64,000 nt of DNA from Syntrophus sp963665935 (GTDB lineage: Bacteria; Desulfobacterota; Syntrophia; Syntrophales; Syntrophaceae): the NCBI GenBank assembly GCA_963665935.1, contig OY762510.1, positions 992,001-1,056,000 of the forward strand, in the 5' to 3' direction. The position numbers and the translations under genes are program-made. Below are positions 51,558 through 60,625 of the stretch, in pieces. Position 1 is the first letter of the stretch, and each line of letters starts with the position of its first letter. The notes beneath the pieces are model-generated. The model was not told the DNA's origin. It saw nothing but the letters and a program-made list of their open reading frames with translations, and ran no database searches.

Positions 51558-51943
51558 CAATCCTCGCAGAGAGCGATCGCCTCGACTTCCAGCAGGGCCG
51601 CTTTGGGAAGCTCCCGAACGGCAACACACGATCGGGCGGGGCGGGATTGTTCAAAGTAGGCTGCATACACCGTATTGAATTCAGCAAAATACGCCATATC
51701 GGAGAGATAGACCGTGACCTTGACGACGGAATCCAGACTGGAACCGCCCGCTTTCAGGATGGCCGCCAAATTGTCCAGGGCCTGCCTGGCCTGTTCGGCA
51801 AAAAATCCAGCCGGGAATTGTCCGGTCTGAGGGTCCAAGGGGATCTGTCCGGAGACATAGAGAAATCCTCCCGCCTTCACCGCCTGCGCATAAGGCCCCA
51901 CCGGTAGAGGGGCCTCCCCGGTATTAATCCATTTCTTGTCCAT
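51557..51943 (-). CDS. ridA: RidA family 2-iminobutanoate/2-iminopropanoate deaminase
   Basis: 128-aa member of the RidA (YjgF/YER057c/UK114) family: APLPVGPYAQAVKAGGFLYVSGQIPLDP (split near 11-38), KVTVYLSDMAYFAEFNTVY (about 74-92) and the Arg-containing SRPARSCVAVRELPK (about 99-113). Hydrolyses reactive enamine/imine intermediates from PLP enzymes. Coupled to the CcdA-like gene. Confidence 0.95.
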   Translation of the reverse strand: MDKKWINTGEAPLPVGPYAQAVKAGGFLYVSGQIPLDPQTGQFPAGFFAEQARQALDNLAAILKAGGSSLDSVVKVTVYLSDMAYFAEFNTVYAAYFEQSRPARSCVAVRELPKAALLEVEAIALCED

Positions 51944-51972
51944 TTTTCCTTAACCTCGATCTTTTTAAGATT

Positions 51973-52335
51973 TCAGTCTTTACCAGAAAGATATTTCGCC
52001 AGTTCATCCCGGACAATTGCCTCATCCCCCTGGTTGTAAGCCATGATGTTCTTGAGGTGCATAAACGAATCCGGCTCCATGCGGGTGAAATGGATGGCCG
52101 CTTTGTCCTGCTCACAGCGAACAACGGTTCCCTGAAGTTCCAGGATCAGGGGGGCGGGATCGTCCGACAACCGGAGTTCAATGTTCACGATGTCCTGAAG
52201 TTTCAGGGGATGTTCCGTTTTCAACAATGCGCCCTGAAGACTGAGATTTTCGATTTCGCCGTGGAGGACGTCATCGCCGATTCTGAGAAGGACCTCACGA
52301 TCAAAGAGAATTCGAGAAAACTTTCTTCCGCCCAT
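51973..52335 (-). CDS. PilZ-domain protein
   Basis: 120 aa with a PilZ fold. The c-di-GMP switch is partly recognisable: RKFSRILF near the N-terminus (RxxxR-like) and ENLSLQGALL (about 28-37), where the usual (D/N)xSxxG reads NLSLQG. It may bind c-di-GMP with altered affinity. Stand-alone effector, target unknown. Confidence 0.82.
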   Translation of the reverse strand: MGGRKFSRILFDREVLLRIGDDVLHGEIENLSLQGALLKTEHPLKLQDIVNIELRLSDDPAPLILELQGTVVRCEQDKAAIHFTRMEPDSFMHLKNIMAYNQGDEAIVRDELAKYLSGKD

Positions 52336-52479
52336 AATATCTCCCGTGTGTAAGTTATTTGCATATCGTTGACTTTATGGCATGAACAGATCTTCCGGTC
52401 AAGCGGAACTACGGACAACCGTTACGTTTCCGGGAAGTATTGCCGTTTATCATCGTTGAGCATCTCTACGAAAAAACCA

Positions 52480-52508
52480 TTGACACGCACGAGGGGCTTT
52501 TTTATATA
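52480..52508 (+). promoter_or_regulatory. Near-consensus sigma-70 promoter of the isochorismatase-family gene
   Basis: TTGACA (52480-52485), a 17-nt spacer and TATATA (52503-52508), with the ATG 54 nt downstream. One of the best promoter matches in the window. Confidence 0.75.
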
Positions 52509-52561
52509 TCGACTTTAAAAGAGAAAGTCTCGTCTCAATTCATTTCTTTTTTGGAGAATCC

Positions 52562-53119
52562 ATGAAGCAGGCGTTAATTGTTTCCGATATGCTGGAGGAC
52601 TTCCTTAACTTGGATGGTCCTCTTCCCGTAGGGGAAGAAGGGATCAGGATCATCCCCAATCTTCAAGAATTGATCCGGTTCTGCCGGGAGAAAGCGATTC
52701 CCATCGTTTATTCCAACGATGCCCTGCAACCCGACTGTTTCCTCTTCCAGTCCCGGATGAATCCCCATGCCATTGCCGGAACACCGGGCGCGCAGGTCAT
52801 TCGCGAACTGAAGCCTGAAGCCGGCGATCTGATCGTCGATAAACCGCGTTTCAGCGCCTTCTTCAAGACGGATCTCGATAACTCCTTGAGGGAATTGGGG
52901 GTGGATACGGTGGTCATTTGCGGGGTTTCTACCGAGGTCTGCGTGCTCAGCACGGCCTATGATGCCATCTGCCTTGATTTTCATGTCATTGTTCTCGATG
53001 ACTGCTGCGCCTCCCGCTTTCCGGAGACTCGTGATCGGGTTCTCTATCTTCTGCGGAAAACCCCTCTTTACCCCCTGCTCAAAGTCATGAGCCTTGCCGA
53101 TTTTCAAAAAAGCTTCTGA
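52562..53119 (+). CDS. Isochorismatase-family cysteine hydrolase
   Basis: 185-aa nicotinamidase/isochorismatase fold. The catalytic triad is visible: Asp in IVSDMLEDF (about 9), Lys in IVDKPRFSAFF (about 94) and Cys in CGVSTEVCVLST (about 127). Substrates of the family include nicotinamide and isochorismate; although menF makes isochorismate in this organism, no evidence links the two, and a nicotinamidase-like role in NAD salvage is equally possible. Ribosome site TGGAGAA. Confidence 0.88.
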   Translation: MKQALIVSDMLEDFLNLDGPLPVGEEGIRIIPNLQELIRFCREKAIPIVYSNDALQPDCFLFQSRMNPHAIAGTPGAQVIRELKPEAGDLIVDKPRFSAFFKTDLDNSLRELGVDTVVICGVSTEVCVLSTAYDAICLDFHVIVLDDCCASRFPETRDRVLYLLRKTPLYPLLKVMSLADFQKSF

Positions 53120-53166
53120 ATTTCCCAAAGTCAATAAAGAATATCGTTCCGGCCTGTAAAAACGAA

Positions 53167-53201
53167 CACGGGATTCCATTCAAAAATCATGGAATCCCGT
53201 G
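53167..53201. terminator. Convergent terminator between the hydrolase and the MFS gene
   Basis: A perfect 13-bp stem (CACGGGATTCCAT / ATGGAATCCCGTG) with a 9-nt loop between converging genes. The downstream T-run is weak on both strands, but the stem is strong and it likely works in both directions. Confidence 0.7.
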
Positions 53202-53269
53202 CATCGTTTATCGCAGAAAGCAGCTTTTAGCGCTTCCCGTTATGTTACATCAATTTCCTTTATTGCCGT

Positions 53270-54673
53270 CTATTCCACCACAGCTGCGGCTGCCGCTCGA
53301 TCTGCTGCGCCCTTCGCACCCTGGGCATGACCTTCCTGCCATTCCTTGAAGGCGATCTCGGCACGTTTGGTCTTTCTCACACCCCAGACCGCACCGGCAC
53401 AAAATATCCGACTGGCTGCAAAGAGCGAATAGATTGCGAACAGAGGCCACTGCGCAGCCAGAAGGATGCCGCCAAGGCTGGCCCCAAGAACGGTCCCCAT
53501 TCGACCGACGCCCAAGCCCCAACTAACGCCCGTCGCACGGTTCTGCGTCGGATAGTAGGCAGCCGTCAGGGCGTTCAAGCCGACCTGAGCGCCGCTGGTC
53601 CCGATACCCGCGACAAAGCACATCGCCACGGTGAGCCAGAGCCAGTGCGTCACGGCCCCGACGATGAAGATCGCCACACCACCGAAGAGCATGGAGCCGA
53701 CAAGCACCTTGTAAGGATCGTAATGGTCCATCAGCTTGCCGTTGAGGATCCCGCCGACCGTTCCACCCAGGAGGTACACGGAGCTGACGTAGGCAGCCTT
53801 GGTGAGTTCCATCCCCAGGGATTGAATGATTGTGGGCAGCCAGAGGGTGAAGAAATAGACCACCATGAGATCCATGAAGAAGGCGAACCACAGTAAGGTC
53901 GTCCCGACAGCCAGGGTTTTTCCAAAAAGTTCCTTCACCGGGAAGCCTGCCAGTCTCTGCTCCGTGAGGGTGAATGCCGCACCGCTCAAATCGGCATCCG
54001 GAGCAACCCGACGAAGGTTCTTCGCAACCTTTTCCTGGGGCTTCTCATTGACGATCAGGTAACGGATGGATTCCGGCAACCCGATTGCGAGAATGACGGA
54101 CAGGACCATGGGGATAACACCGCCCCAGAAGAAGATCGAACGCCAGCCCCAGGCTACGGTCATATGGGCCGCGATGATACCGCCACCGGCACCGCCAATG
54201 GTAAATCCGCAGAACATCAACGTCGTGAGAAAGGAACGGCTCCGCTGCGGACAATACTCGGAGGTCAGGGTAACGAGGTTGGGCATGGCGCCGCCCAGTC
54301 CGATACCGGTAAGCAGCCTCAGGATACCCATCTGCTCAATGGTCTGCGTGTAGGCGGTTGCAAGGCTGAACAAACCGAAGGAAAAAGCCGACATCAAAAT
54401 AACTGTTTTGCGCCCAATCTTGTCCGCCAGTGGACCCAGGACAAAGGATCCAATCATGAGACCGATCAGTCCCATGGAAAACATCGTCCCGATTTGTGTC
54501 TTAGCCAGATGCCATTCCTTCCCGATAACGGGAACGACGAACCCGACTGCCTGTGCATCAAACCCGTCAAGACAGATCGTAAGGAAACAAAGGAAAACGA
54601 TCAGAATCTGTCCTCCGGAAATTCCGCGGGAATTGATGAATTGATTCACGTTTATTGTTCTTTCACTATTCAT
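53270..54673 (-). CDS. MFS transporter, aromatic acid:H+ symporter (AAHS) family
   Basis: 467 aa, 12 membrane segments. The AAHS signature DGFDAQAVGFVVPVIG (about 36-51) and GPLADKIGRKTVIL (about 79-92) are clear, as in PcaK/BenK. Likely imports a benzoate-like or hydroxybenzoate-like acid for the enzymes encoded upstream. Last gene of the minus-strand cluster, 334 nt after hbd. Has an Ala-rich C-terminal tail. Confidence 0.9.
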   Translation of the reverse strand: MNSERTINVNQFINSRGISGGQILIVFLCFLTICLDGFDAQAVGFVVPVIGKEWHLAKTQIGTMFSMGLIGLMIGSFVLGPLADKIGRKTVILMSAFSFGLFSLATAYTQTIEQMGILRLLTGIGLGGAMPNLVTLTSEYCPQRSRSFLTTLMFCGFTIGGAGGGIIAAHMTVAWGWRSIFFWGGVIPMVLSVILAIGLPESIRYLIVNEKPQEKVAKNLRRVAPDADLSGAAFTLTEQRLAGFPVKELFGKTLAVGTTLLWFAFFMDLMVVYFFTLWLPTIIQSLGMELTKAAYVSSVYLLGGTVGGILNGKLMDHYDPYKVLVGSMLFGGVAIFIVGAVTHWLWLTVAMCFVAGIGTSGAQVGLNALTAAYYPTQNRATGVSWGLGVGRMGTVLGASLGGILLAAQWPLFAIYSLFAASRIFCAGAVWGVRKTKRAEIAFKEWQEGHAQGAKGAADRAAAAAVVE

Positions 54674-55007
54674 AACTATCTTTCTCCAACTTGCTCACTA
54701 CTAATATTTCGCCCCTTTAATCAATTGATTGTTGCCGTTTCCACGCCGACCACAGATGGTCCGAACGTAGCAACACTTCTTCTCCATAATCCCTTCGTTT
54801 CTCTCACCGAGACGCCTCCTGCTGTCCTTTGGCGGCCCCGGTCAACCCTTCCACCCCCTTTTCGCGTTCGGATAAATTCCCGCCGGAAAGAAAATACGCT
54901 GCAGCGCCACACTTCCCTCCCTTGCGGAAGTAATCAGGACGGAACCAAACCCGGATGTTGCAGGGTTTTTCGGAGGTCCGGATTTGGTTCTTCCTGAAAA
55001 CTCTCTC
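54674..55007. other. Intergenic region between hbd and the transporter
   Basis: Holds a strong hairpin just after the hbd stop (listed separately) and otherwise no recognised gene; the MFS gene may have its own promoter here. Confidence 0.5.
54942..54990 (-). terminator. Stem-loop after the hydroxyacyl-CoA dehydrogenase gene
   Basis: GAACCAAACCCGGA (54942-54955) pairs with TCCGGATTTGGTTC (54977-54990), 14 positions with one exception. The single non-Watson-Crick pair is G-U on the minus-strand RNA but C-A on the plus, which fits a role in minus-strand transcripts. Confidence 0.6.
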
Positions 55008-55859
55008 TTACTTATAGTCGTAGAAGCCCTTGCCGACCTTCCGGCCAAGCCATCCCGCCACGACCATCTTTTCGAGAAGCACGGGGGGAGCATACTTCGC
55101 TTCCTTCGTCTCCTCATAGAGGCTCTTCGCGATGGACAGTTCCGTATCCAGACCGATGAAATCCACGACTTCCAATGGTCCCATGGGGTGGTTGACGGCC
55201 TGCTTCATGGAGATGTCGATATCATCGCGCGTGGCGATTCCTTCTTCCAGCATCCGGATCGCGCCCAGGAGGAAGGGGGTGAAAAGCCGGGTGACAATAA
55301 AGCCGCCCACATCAGGGGCCACCACGACGGTCTTGCCGAGCGACTTGCCCCATGCCTTCACTTCCTCGATGGTGGCCTCGTCCGTCATGACCGTTTTAAC
55401 CAGTTCGCACAACTGCATCACCGGCGCCGGGTTGTGAAAGTGTATCCCCATCACCTTGCCGCCCCGCTTTGTCGCAACGGCCATATCCGTGACGGACAGG
55501 CCCGACGTGTTGCTGCCGAAGATCGTCTCGGGCTTGCAGATCTTGTCCAGTTCGGCGAAGGTCTTTTTCTTGAGCTCCAGATTTTCGGGAATTGCTTCTT
55601 CAATCAGGTCGCAGTCGGCCAGATCCTCCAGCTTGGAACTCCATTTGATTCGACCAAGAATCGCATCTTTCTCGGAGGCGGCCAGCTTGCCCTTCTCGAC
55701 CCGCCCCATCAGTCGCTTTTCGATTCCCTTCAAGCCCTTCTCCAGCATTGCGGGCAACAAATCGACGGCAACCGTATCATAGCCGGCCTGTGCAAAGACC
55801 TGCACAATGCCCGCTCCCATCTGTCCAGTACCAATTACGCCAAGTTTTTTAATCGCCAT
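55008..55859 (-). CDS. 3-hydroxyacyl-CoA (3-hydroxybutyryl-CoA) dehydrogenase
   Basis: 283 aa, the monofunctional HAD/Hbd length. N-terminal Rossmann motif GVIGTGQMGAGIVQVFAQAG (about 7-26), catalytic His in GIHFHNPAPVMQLCELV (about 136-152) and NHPMGPLEVVDFIGLD (about 215-230). NAD-linked oxidation or reduction of a 3-hydroxyacyl-CoA, consistent with beta-oxidation-like processing after ring reduction. Good ribosome site (AAGGAG) placed right after a terminator hairpin. Confidence 0.94.
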   Translation of the reverse strand: MAIKKLGVIGTGQMGAGIVQVFAQAGYDTVAVDLLPAMLEKGLKGIEKRLMGRVEKGKLAASEKDAILGRIKWSSKLEDLADCDLIEEAIPENLELKKKTFAELDKICKPETIFGSNTSGLSVTDMAVATKRGGKVMGIHFHNPAPVMQLCELVKTVMTDEATIEEVKAWGKSLGKTVVVAPDVGGFIVTRLFTPFLLGAIRMLEEGIATRDDIDISMKQAVNHPMGPLEVVDFIGLDTELSIAKSLYEETKEAKYAPPVLLEKMVVAGWLGRKVGKGFYDYK

Positions 55860-55879
55860 TTTATTTCTCCTTAAAGAAA

Positions 55880-55912
55880 AGCCTGTTCAAAATTCAGATA
55901 TTTGAACAGGCT
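55880..55912 (-). terminator. Terminator between the ligase and hbd genes
   Basis: A perfect 12-bp stem (AGCCTGTTCAAA / TTTGAACAGGCT) with a 9-nt loop; on the minus strand it is followed by TTTTCTTT. It lies in the 64-nt gap, with the hbd ribosome site starting right after the T-run, so partial termination would lower hbd and transporter expression. Confidence 0.75.
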
Positions 55913-55923
55913 CTAATCTATAA

Positions 55924-57576
55924 TTATGATATCCCCAGTTTCTCTTTGATGTCCTTTTTCAGGGCCTTCTTGTCATGCTTGCCCGCCTGTGTCATCGGAA
56001 TCGCATCCACAAACTCGAAGCGCTCCGGAACCAGAAGCTTGGAAGCGCCTTTGCTGTCAATGAACGCCTTGATCTCTTCGGGATCCAGCTTTGTCCCCGC
56101 AACGAGCCTCACGTACGCACAGACCACCTCGCCCAGGACCTTGTCGGGCATTCCGATAACCGCGGCATCCGCAATTCCGGGATGGCTGCACAGCACGTCT
56201 TCCACCTGGGACGGGGTGATATTTTCACCGCCGCGAATGATGATGTCCTTGATCCTTCCGGTAATCCTCAGATTGCCTTCTGCGGTAATTCTTGCCTGAT
56301 CGCCTGTTCGGAAGAAGCCGTCCGCGGTGAAGCTCTTCTTGTTCTCTTCCGGATTCTTCAGGTAACCGGCAAATACGCCCGGACCTTTCGTCGCCAACTC
56401 GCCATCCGTATCCAGGGGAAGCTCTTTGTCGGTGCTCACGTCGAGGATCTTGATTTCATCGTAAGGACAGCAGGGCTTACCCACCGTCGAGCAGATGGTG
56501 TCGATATCATCGGTCATGCTGGTCCGCGTGAGAATGCCTTCACTCATCCCGAACTCGTTGATGTAGGTGCAGTTGTTCAACTTCGCATACACGTCACGAA
56601 TCAGGTCCGGGGTGCTGGGCTCACCGCCTGCGGAAATCTTCCGAAGTGAGGAGAGGTCAAAATCTGGCAGTTCCGGCGTTTCCAGGATTCGTCTCACCAG
56701 GGTCGGCACCAGAGGCATGTAGGTGACCTTGTGGTCCTGAATCAACTTACATAAATCTTTGGGCCTCGTGGAGTCCGTAAGCACCAGTTTGTAGCCTACG
56801 ACGGCGGCCCCAACCACATTGAGCAGCGCCAGATTGTGTCCCACCGGTACGACGAGCAGAGCCACGTCCTGCGTGGACATTTCCCATCCCTTGTGGAGGA
56901 ATTCCACGTTGCTGATGTAGTCATTGTGCGTCCTTGGAATCCCCTTGGGAAGTCCCGTCGTCCCTCCGGAGGGAACGATGTGGGCGATATCCGTCGCCTC
57001 GGGCTTTACCTTGGCTAGGCGCTCCCGATCCGCAGCGGTCAGCTCGCCTTCCATCAACTTCTCCAGGCTCGTAGTGAAGCCGGGTCCGCCCTTGGTCGCC
57101 CGCACCGAAATCACGTGCTTCATCTGGGGGTTCTTCGCCTTCACTTCGTCCATGAAGGAAACATAATCCATTTTCCGGTACACATCGGGGACGATCCATG
57201 CCTTCGCCTCGGTTGCGAGTCCAAGATGGCCCGTTTCCAACTGCCGGTATCCGGAGATCAGCAATACGGGGACAGCCCCGATTCTCTGCATCGCGAAGTA
57301 TGCACAGGCATACTCGGTCCAGTTCGGAAGCTGCAGCAGGACGCAATCTCCCTTTCCGAGTCCCAGGTCTAAAAAACTGACGGCCAGCCGGTCTACCTTG
57401 GCCTTCAATTCTTTCCAGGTGAGCTGATTCGTGTCGTCAGCCACCGCAATCTTATTGCTGAATACATCAGCGGTTCTGTCCAGAACATCGCCAAGGGTCA
57501 TCCCGAGCCACCATTTCATTTTCAGATAATGGTCCTCATCTTCCTTTCGATGCCTGGGAAAATCTTCTCTCTTCAT
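55924..57576 (-). CDS. EntE/DhbE-like aryl acid-AMP/CoA ligase
   Basis: 550-aa adenylate-forming enzyme. ATG 57576 follows AAGGAG by 6 nt. The N-terminus (WWLGMTLGDVLDRTADVF) and the P-loop PSGGTTGLPKGIPRTHNDY (about 196-214) are most like 2,3-dihydroxybenzoate-AMP ligases. Further motifs: INEFGMSEGILTRTS (about 314-328), FFRTGDQARITAEGNLRITG (about 402-421), IIIRGGENITPSQVED and the catalytic Lys in AGKHDKKALKK. No carrier domain or NRPS is nearby, so CoA-thioester formation of an aromatic acid is more likely than siderophore synthesis. Confidence 0.88.
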   Translation of the reverse strand: MKREDFPRHRKEDEDHYLKMKWWLGMTLGDVLDRTADVFSNKIAVADDTNQLTWKELKAKVDRLAVSFLDLGLGKGDCVLLQLPNWTEYACAYFAMQRIGAVPVLLISGYRQLETGHLGLATEAKAWIVPDVYRKMDYVSFMDEVKAKNPQMKHVISVRATKGGPGFTTSLEKLMEGELTAADRERLAKVKPEATDIAHIVPSGGTTGLPKGIPRTHNDYISNVEFLHKGWEMSTQDVALLVVPVGHNLALLNVVGAAVVGYKLVLTDSTRPKDLCKLIQDHKVTYMPLVPTLVRRILETPELPDFDLSSLRKISAGGEPSTPDLIRDVYAKLNNCTYINEFGMSEGILTRTSMTDDIDTICSTVGKPCCPYDEIKILDVSTDKELPLDTDGELATKGPGVFAGYLKNPEENKKSFTADGFFRTGDQARITAEGNLRITGRIKDIIIRGGENITPSQVEDVLCSHPGIADAAVIGMPDKVLGEVVCAYVRLVAGTKLDPEEIKAFIDSKGASKLLVPERFEFVDAIPMTQAGKHDKKALKKDIKEKLGIS

Positions 57577-57609
57577 TGGTCGCTCCTTCGCGCTTGATTT
57601 ACTGAAACA

Positions 57610-57642
57610 ACTTTGGGCCGTTCGCTCAGAACGACCCAAAGT
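57610..57642 (-). terminator. Stem-loop between the ene-reductase and ligase genes
   Basis: ACTTTGGGCCGTTC (57610-57623) pairs with GAACGACCCAAAGT (57629-57642): 14 positions with one pair that is G-U in minus-strand RNA. The following T-run is short. Probably an RNA-processing, stability or partial termination element. Confidence 0.6.
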
Positions 57643-57653
57643 CTTCTTCCATA

Positions 57654-58835
57654 CTAGTCTGCTGCGAACTGTGCAGGTCTTGCCATGTTCGGCAGCCAGG
57701 GATCAGGCGCGCTGGTGTATCCCTCAGGATATCTTGAGCACTTCACTTGCTCGTACCGGGCATCGGCCTCGAGGCACCAGTTGCAGGCGGCGCACTTCAC
57801 GATTTCCTTATCGCGGCCTTCCTTCGCCTTCACGGTCCAATCGGGGTCAGCCAGCAGTGCACGGCAAAGACCGATCATATCCGCCTTGCCGGAGGCAAGA
57901 ATCTCTTCGGCATGCTTCGGGTCTCTGATCTTTCCGGCAATGATGACCGGCGTCGTATACCCTGCCTCATTGACCGTCTTCTTGATCGCTTCGGACAGAT
58001 GGACATGGGTTCCATCGGGCATCCAGAATTCCGGGCTCATTCTGTGTCCGCTGTATCCGGACATCGGATCGTACGGATGATCCTTTTCAGGAACCGGCGC
58101 ATCCTCGAAACGGCTGCCGGCTGACACGCTGATGTAATCTGCGCCCAGCTCAGCGAACTTCTTCGCGATCTGTGAACTGTGGACCACGGTCGAACCGGGG
58201 ATGCAGAAGTCCTCTCCATTGATTCTGACGCCTACGGGGAAATCCTCACCCACTTCCTTGCGCACTGCCTGATATACCTCGATGGGCAGTCTCATTCTGT
58301 TGGCTAGCTGCTTCCCGCCATATTCATCGGTTCTCCTGTTTGCCGTGGAAAGGAAGGAAGACAGCGCATAGGCATGCGCCATGTGGATTTCTACGAAATC
58401 AAACCCTGCCTTAAGAACTCTCTTGACGCCTTCCACGTGATTTTCGACGATCTTCGGCAGATCTTCTTTCTTGAAGTCCTCAACCTTCTGTCTCCAGCCG
58501 GTTTTGGAAAGTTTCAGGTGCTGCATGATCTGCACACCGATCTTGATTTCCGGATTGGCTTCCCGCATCTTGCTCACCAGCTCCGTAACCCCGGGAAGGA
58601 AGCGGTCATCACTGATTCTCAGGTTATATGGGCTCGCGGAAGCCAATACGACAGCAGCCTCGACCACGATGGTGCCCGTGCCGCCTTTTGCCTCTCGCTG
58701 GTAGCGTTTGATCAGCTCTTCTGTCACAAATCCGTCTTCCGTGGCCAGACCGGAAACCATCGAAGTCCTGTGAACCCTGTTCGGGGCTGTCATTGCTCTC
58801 ATCTTTACCGGTGTAAACAACTTCTCGTAACTCAT
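57654..58835 (-). CDS. FMN-dependent NADH:flavin oxidoreductase / ene-reductase (2-enoate reductase N-terminal type)
   Basis: 393-aa OYE-like TIM barrel: FTPVKMRAMTAPNRVHRTSM at the start, FVEIHMAHAYALSSFLSTANRRTDEYGG (split near 152-179), GVRINGEDF and a final Cys set CAACNWC...KCSRYP (about 349-370) that should hold a 4Fe-4S cluster as in 2,4-dienoyl-CoA/2-enoate reductases. The C-terminal FAD/NADH half found in 650-aa relatives is absent and the stop is clean. It probably reduces a C=C bond of the cluster substrate using an external electron donor. Ribosome site AAAGGAG. Confidence 0.88.
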   Translation of the reverse strand: MSYEKLFTPVKMRAMTAPNRVHRTSMVSGLATEDGFVTEELIKRYQREAKGGTGTIVVEAAVVLASASPYNLRISDDRFLPGVTELVSKMREANPEIKIGVQIMQHLKLSKTGWRQKVEDFKKEDLPKIVENHVEGVKRVLKAGFDFVEIHMAHAYALSSFLSTANRRTDEYGGKQLANRMRLPIEVYQAVRKEVGEDFPVGVRINGEDFCIPGSTVVHSSQIAKKFAELGADYISVSAGSRFEDAPVPEKDHPYDPMSGYSGHRMSPEFWMPDGTHVHLSEAIKKTVNEAGYTTPVIIAGKIRDPKHAEEILASGKADMIGLCRALLADPDWTVKAKEGRDKEIVKCAACNWCLEADARYEQVKCSRYPEGYTSAPDPWLPNMARPAQFAAD

Positions 58836-58897
58836 TTTACTTCTCCTTTCATTTCTCGCTCCCTTCCCTCCATAGATCGGAGTAGGGAGTCACACTC

Positions 58898-60625
58898 TTA
58901 TTCATTGTTCTTCTTGAGAATCTCAACCACACCCTCATTGCCATCGACTCTGATCAGATCTCCGTCTTTGATGGCTCTTGTAGCTCTCCACGTACCGACG
59001 ACAGCCGGAAGCTTGTATTCTCTAGCCGTGATTGCCGCGTGGGTCAGCATTCCACCTGTATCCGTCACGACCGCTTTAATTTTCGGGAAGAGGGGCGTCC
59101 ACGCTGTTGCAGTATACGGGCATACCAGAATGTAACCCGGTTCCAGTTTAGCAAACCCTTCGAAGGTTGTGACTACGCGCGCAATTCCCTCTACGACTCC
59201 AGGAGATCCGGGATAACCCTCGAATTTGTCCATAATCTGGATCTCTTCTACCTTGCCGGCGTTCAGCATTTCATCAACCATACCGAACACCTTCATCAGG
59301 ATCGGATCTTCCGTCTTTTCCGGTATCTTACCCATCGTAAGCGGAGCATCATCAGGTTGGAGCGAAACCTGCTGCCAACTTTCCTTTCTCTCCGGCACTA
59401 CAGAATGCACCAGCCGGGTGTAGTGGTATATCCCAGCTTCTTTGTGCTGAGCAATCCCCTCCAACATCTCTTCCAACTCGTGATAGTTCAGGAAGAATAC
59501 ATCGTCGGCTTTCTGGAGCAAACCGTACTTTTGAAGCCTTCGGCCGCAAACCATCGCTACATCATGCAGATACGCTGTAGAGGCTCCATCAATGTAAAAT
59601 CCATGATCTTCCTGAAACATGTAGATTTTTTTGCCGATATCGATATGTTTGTAAAAGGCCTCCCGGTCCTCTGCAGATAACGTTGCCGCAAACGCATCCG
59701 TTTCAGCCTTTGCCTCTGCAAGCATCTTGGCCCTCTCCTCCCGGATGTCCCATCCTTCTTTGACACGGCCGATATAGGTCCGGATCGTCTGAATCGCCGG
59801 AGTCGGATCCTCAATCCATGTTGGGAATATAACATCCAGGTGTGCGGCAACAATACGATGACCGTAGATACCCAGAAATTCGTGGAATGAGCTCAGCCAG
59901 GCTGCTCCATTCGGGGCATGCGCCACAAGACCCAAAATCTGCCCAGGTTCGTTCTTCTCAAATATATCCGTCAATCCACTACGATCAGCACTCCGAGCAA
60001 GATTCCACAATCCCGTGTCTGTTCGGGTAGCCATCGTCTCCAATCCCTTCAGCATGCCGGCAAAGTCCTTTTCTGCCAAGTTGTGCTCCTTGCAGAAATT
60101 TTCGAACTCGAAATAAAGGACGTCCGCCAGATACATCATAATGAAATGGAGCTCCCAATTCCTCTTGTTCCCCGCCTCTGCTCTGCGTATAGACGCATGC
60201 AAATCCTTGTCGGAAAAACTGTCGGCTACGCTCCCCATGAAATTGAGGTTCTCTTTCACCTCATCAATACATTTTGCATAGAATCCGTCCCAATCTTTAG
60301 CAACGCGTTCGACGTTTCTACCGAACTCAATAGCCCTCAGCTCGATTTCCGCCGGGTCGCTGAGCGAGGCGAACCCCAGATATACCCTGCCCTTGTATAT
60401 CTTTGAGTAACCTCCCTTGGTCGGAGGCAGCTTCGTTACTTCCGCACCCACGTGATACCCCCAAGCGTGATGCTTCTGAACGGTCGTCATTCCCAGTGGG
60501 GATATGGGAAAAGGCTGGTGAAGATCATCTCTGAACCAAAAAATATCATCATCCGCTGATGCCCTGAAGGTCCTTAAACTACTGATGCTTCTGTCATGAA
60601 TATCAAGATTAGTTTTGTCGTACAT
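58898..60625 (-). CDS. PEP-utilising (His-swivel) protein, phenylphosphate synthase-like large subunit
   Basis: 575 aa, lacking the ATP-grasp part of PEP synthase. The C-terminus is a phosphohistidine swivel domain: VTDTGGMLTHAAITAREY (about 505-522, phospho-acceptor His) then LPAVVGTWRATRAIKDGDLI. The remainder is a helical region like that between the ATP and swivel domains of rifampicin phosphotransferases and phenylphosphate synthase protein 1 (about 70 kDa in Thauera). Its ATP-grasp partner is probably the gene at 63630-64000. Expected chemistry: ATP plus a hydroxylated substrate giving the phosphoester, AMP and phosphate. Substrate identity is inference. Confidence 0.82.
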   Translation of the reverse strand: MYDKTNLDIHDRSISSLRTFRASADDDIFWFRDDLHQPFPISPLGMTTVQKHHAWGYHVGAEVTKLPPTKGGYSKIYKGRVYLGFASLSDPAEIELRAIEFGRNVERVAKDWDGFYAKCIDEVKENLNFMGSVADSFSDKDLHASIRRAEAGNKRNWELHFIMMYLADVLYFEFENFCKEHNLAEKDFAGMLKGLETMATRTDTGLWNLARSADRSGLTDIFEKNEPGQILGLVAHAPNGAAWLSSFHEFLGIYGHRIVAAHLDVIFPTWIEDPTPAIQTIRTYIGRVKEGWDIREERAKMLAEAKAETDAFAATLSAEDREAFYKHIDIGKKIYMFQEDHGFYIDGASTAYLHDVAMVCGRRLQKYGLLQKADDVFFLNYHELEEMLEGIAQHKEAGIYHYTRLVHSVVPERKESWQQVSLQPDDAPLTMGKIPEKTEDPILMKVFGMVDEMLNAGKVEEIQIMDKFEGYPGSPGVVEGIARVVTTFEGFAKLEPGYILVCPYTATAWTPLFPKIKAVVTDTGGMLTHAAITAREYKLPAVVGTWRATRAIKDGDLIRVDGNEGVVEILKKNNE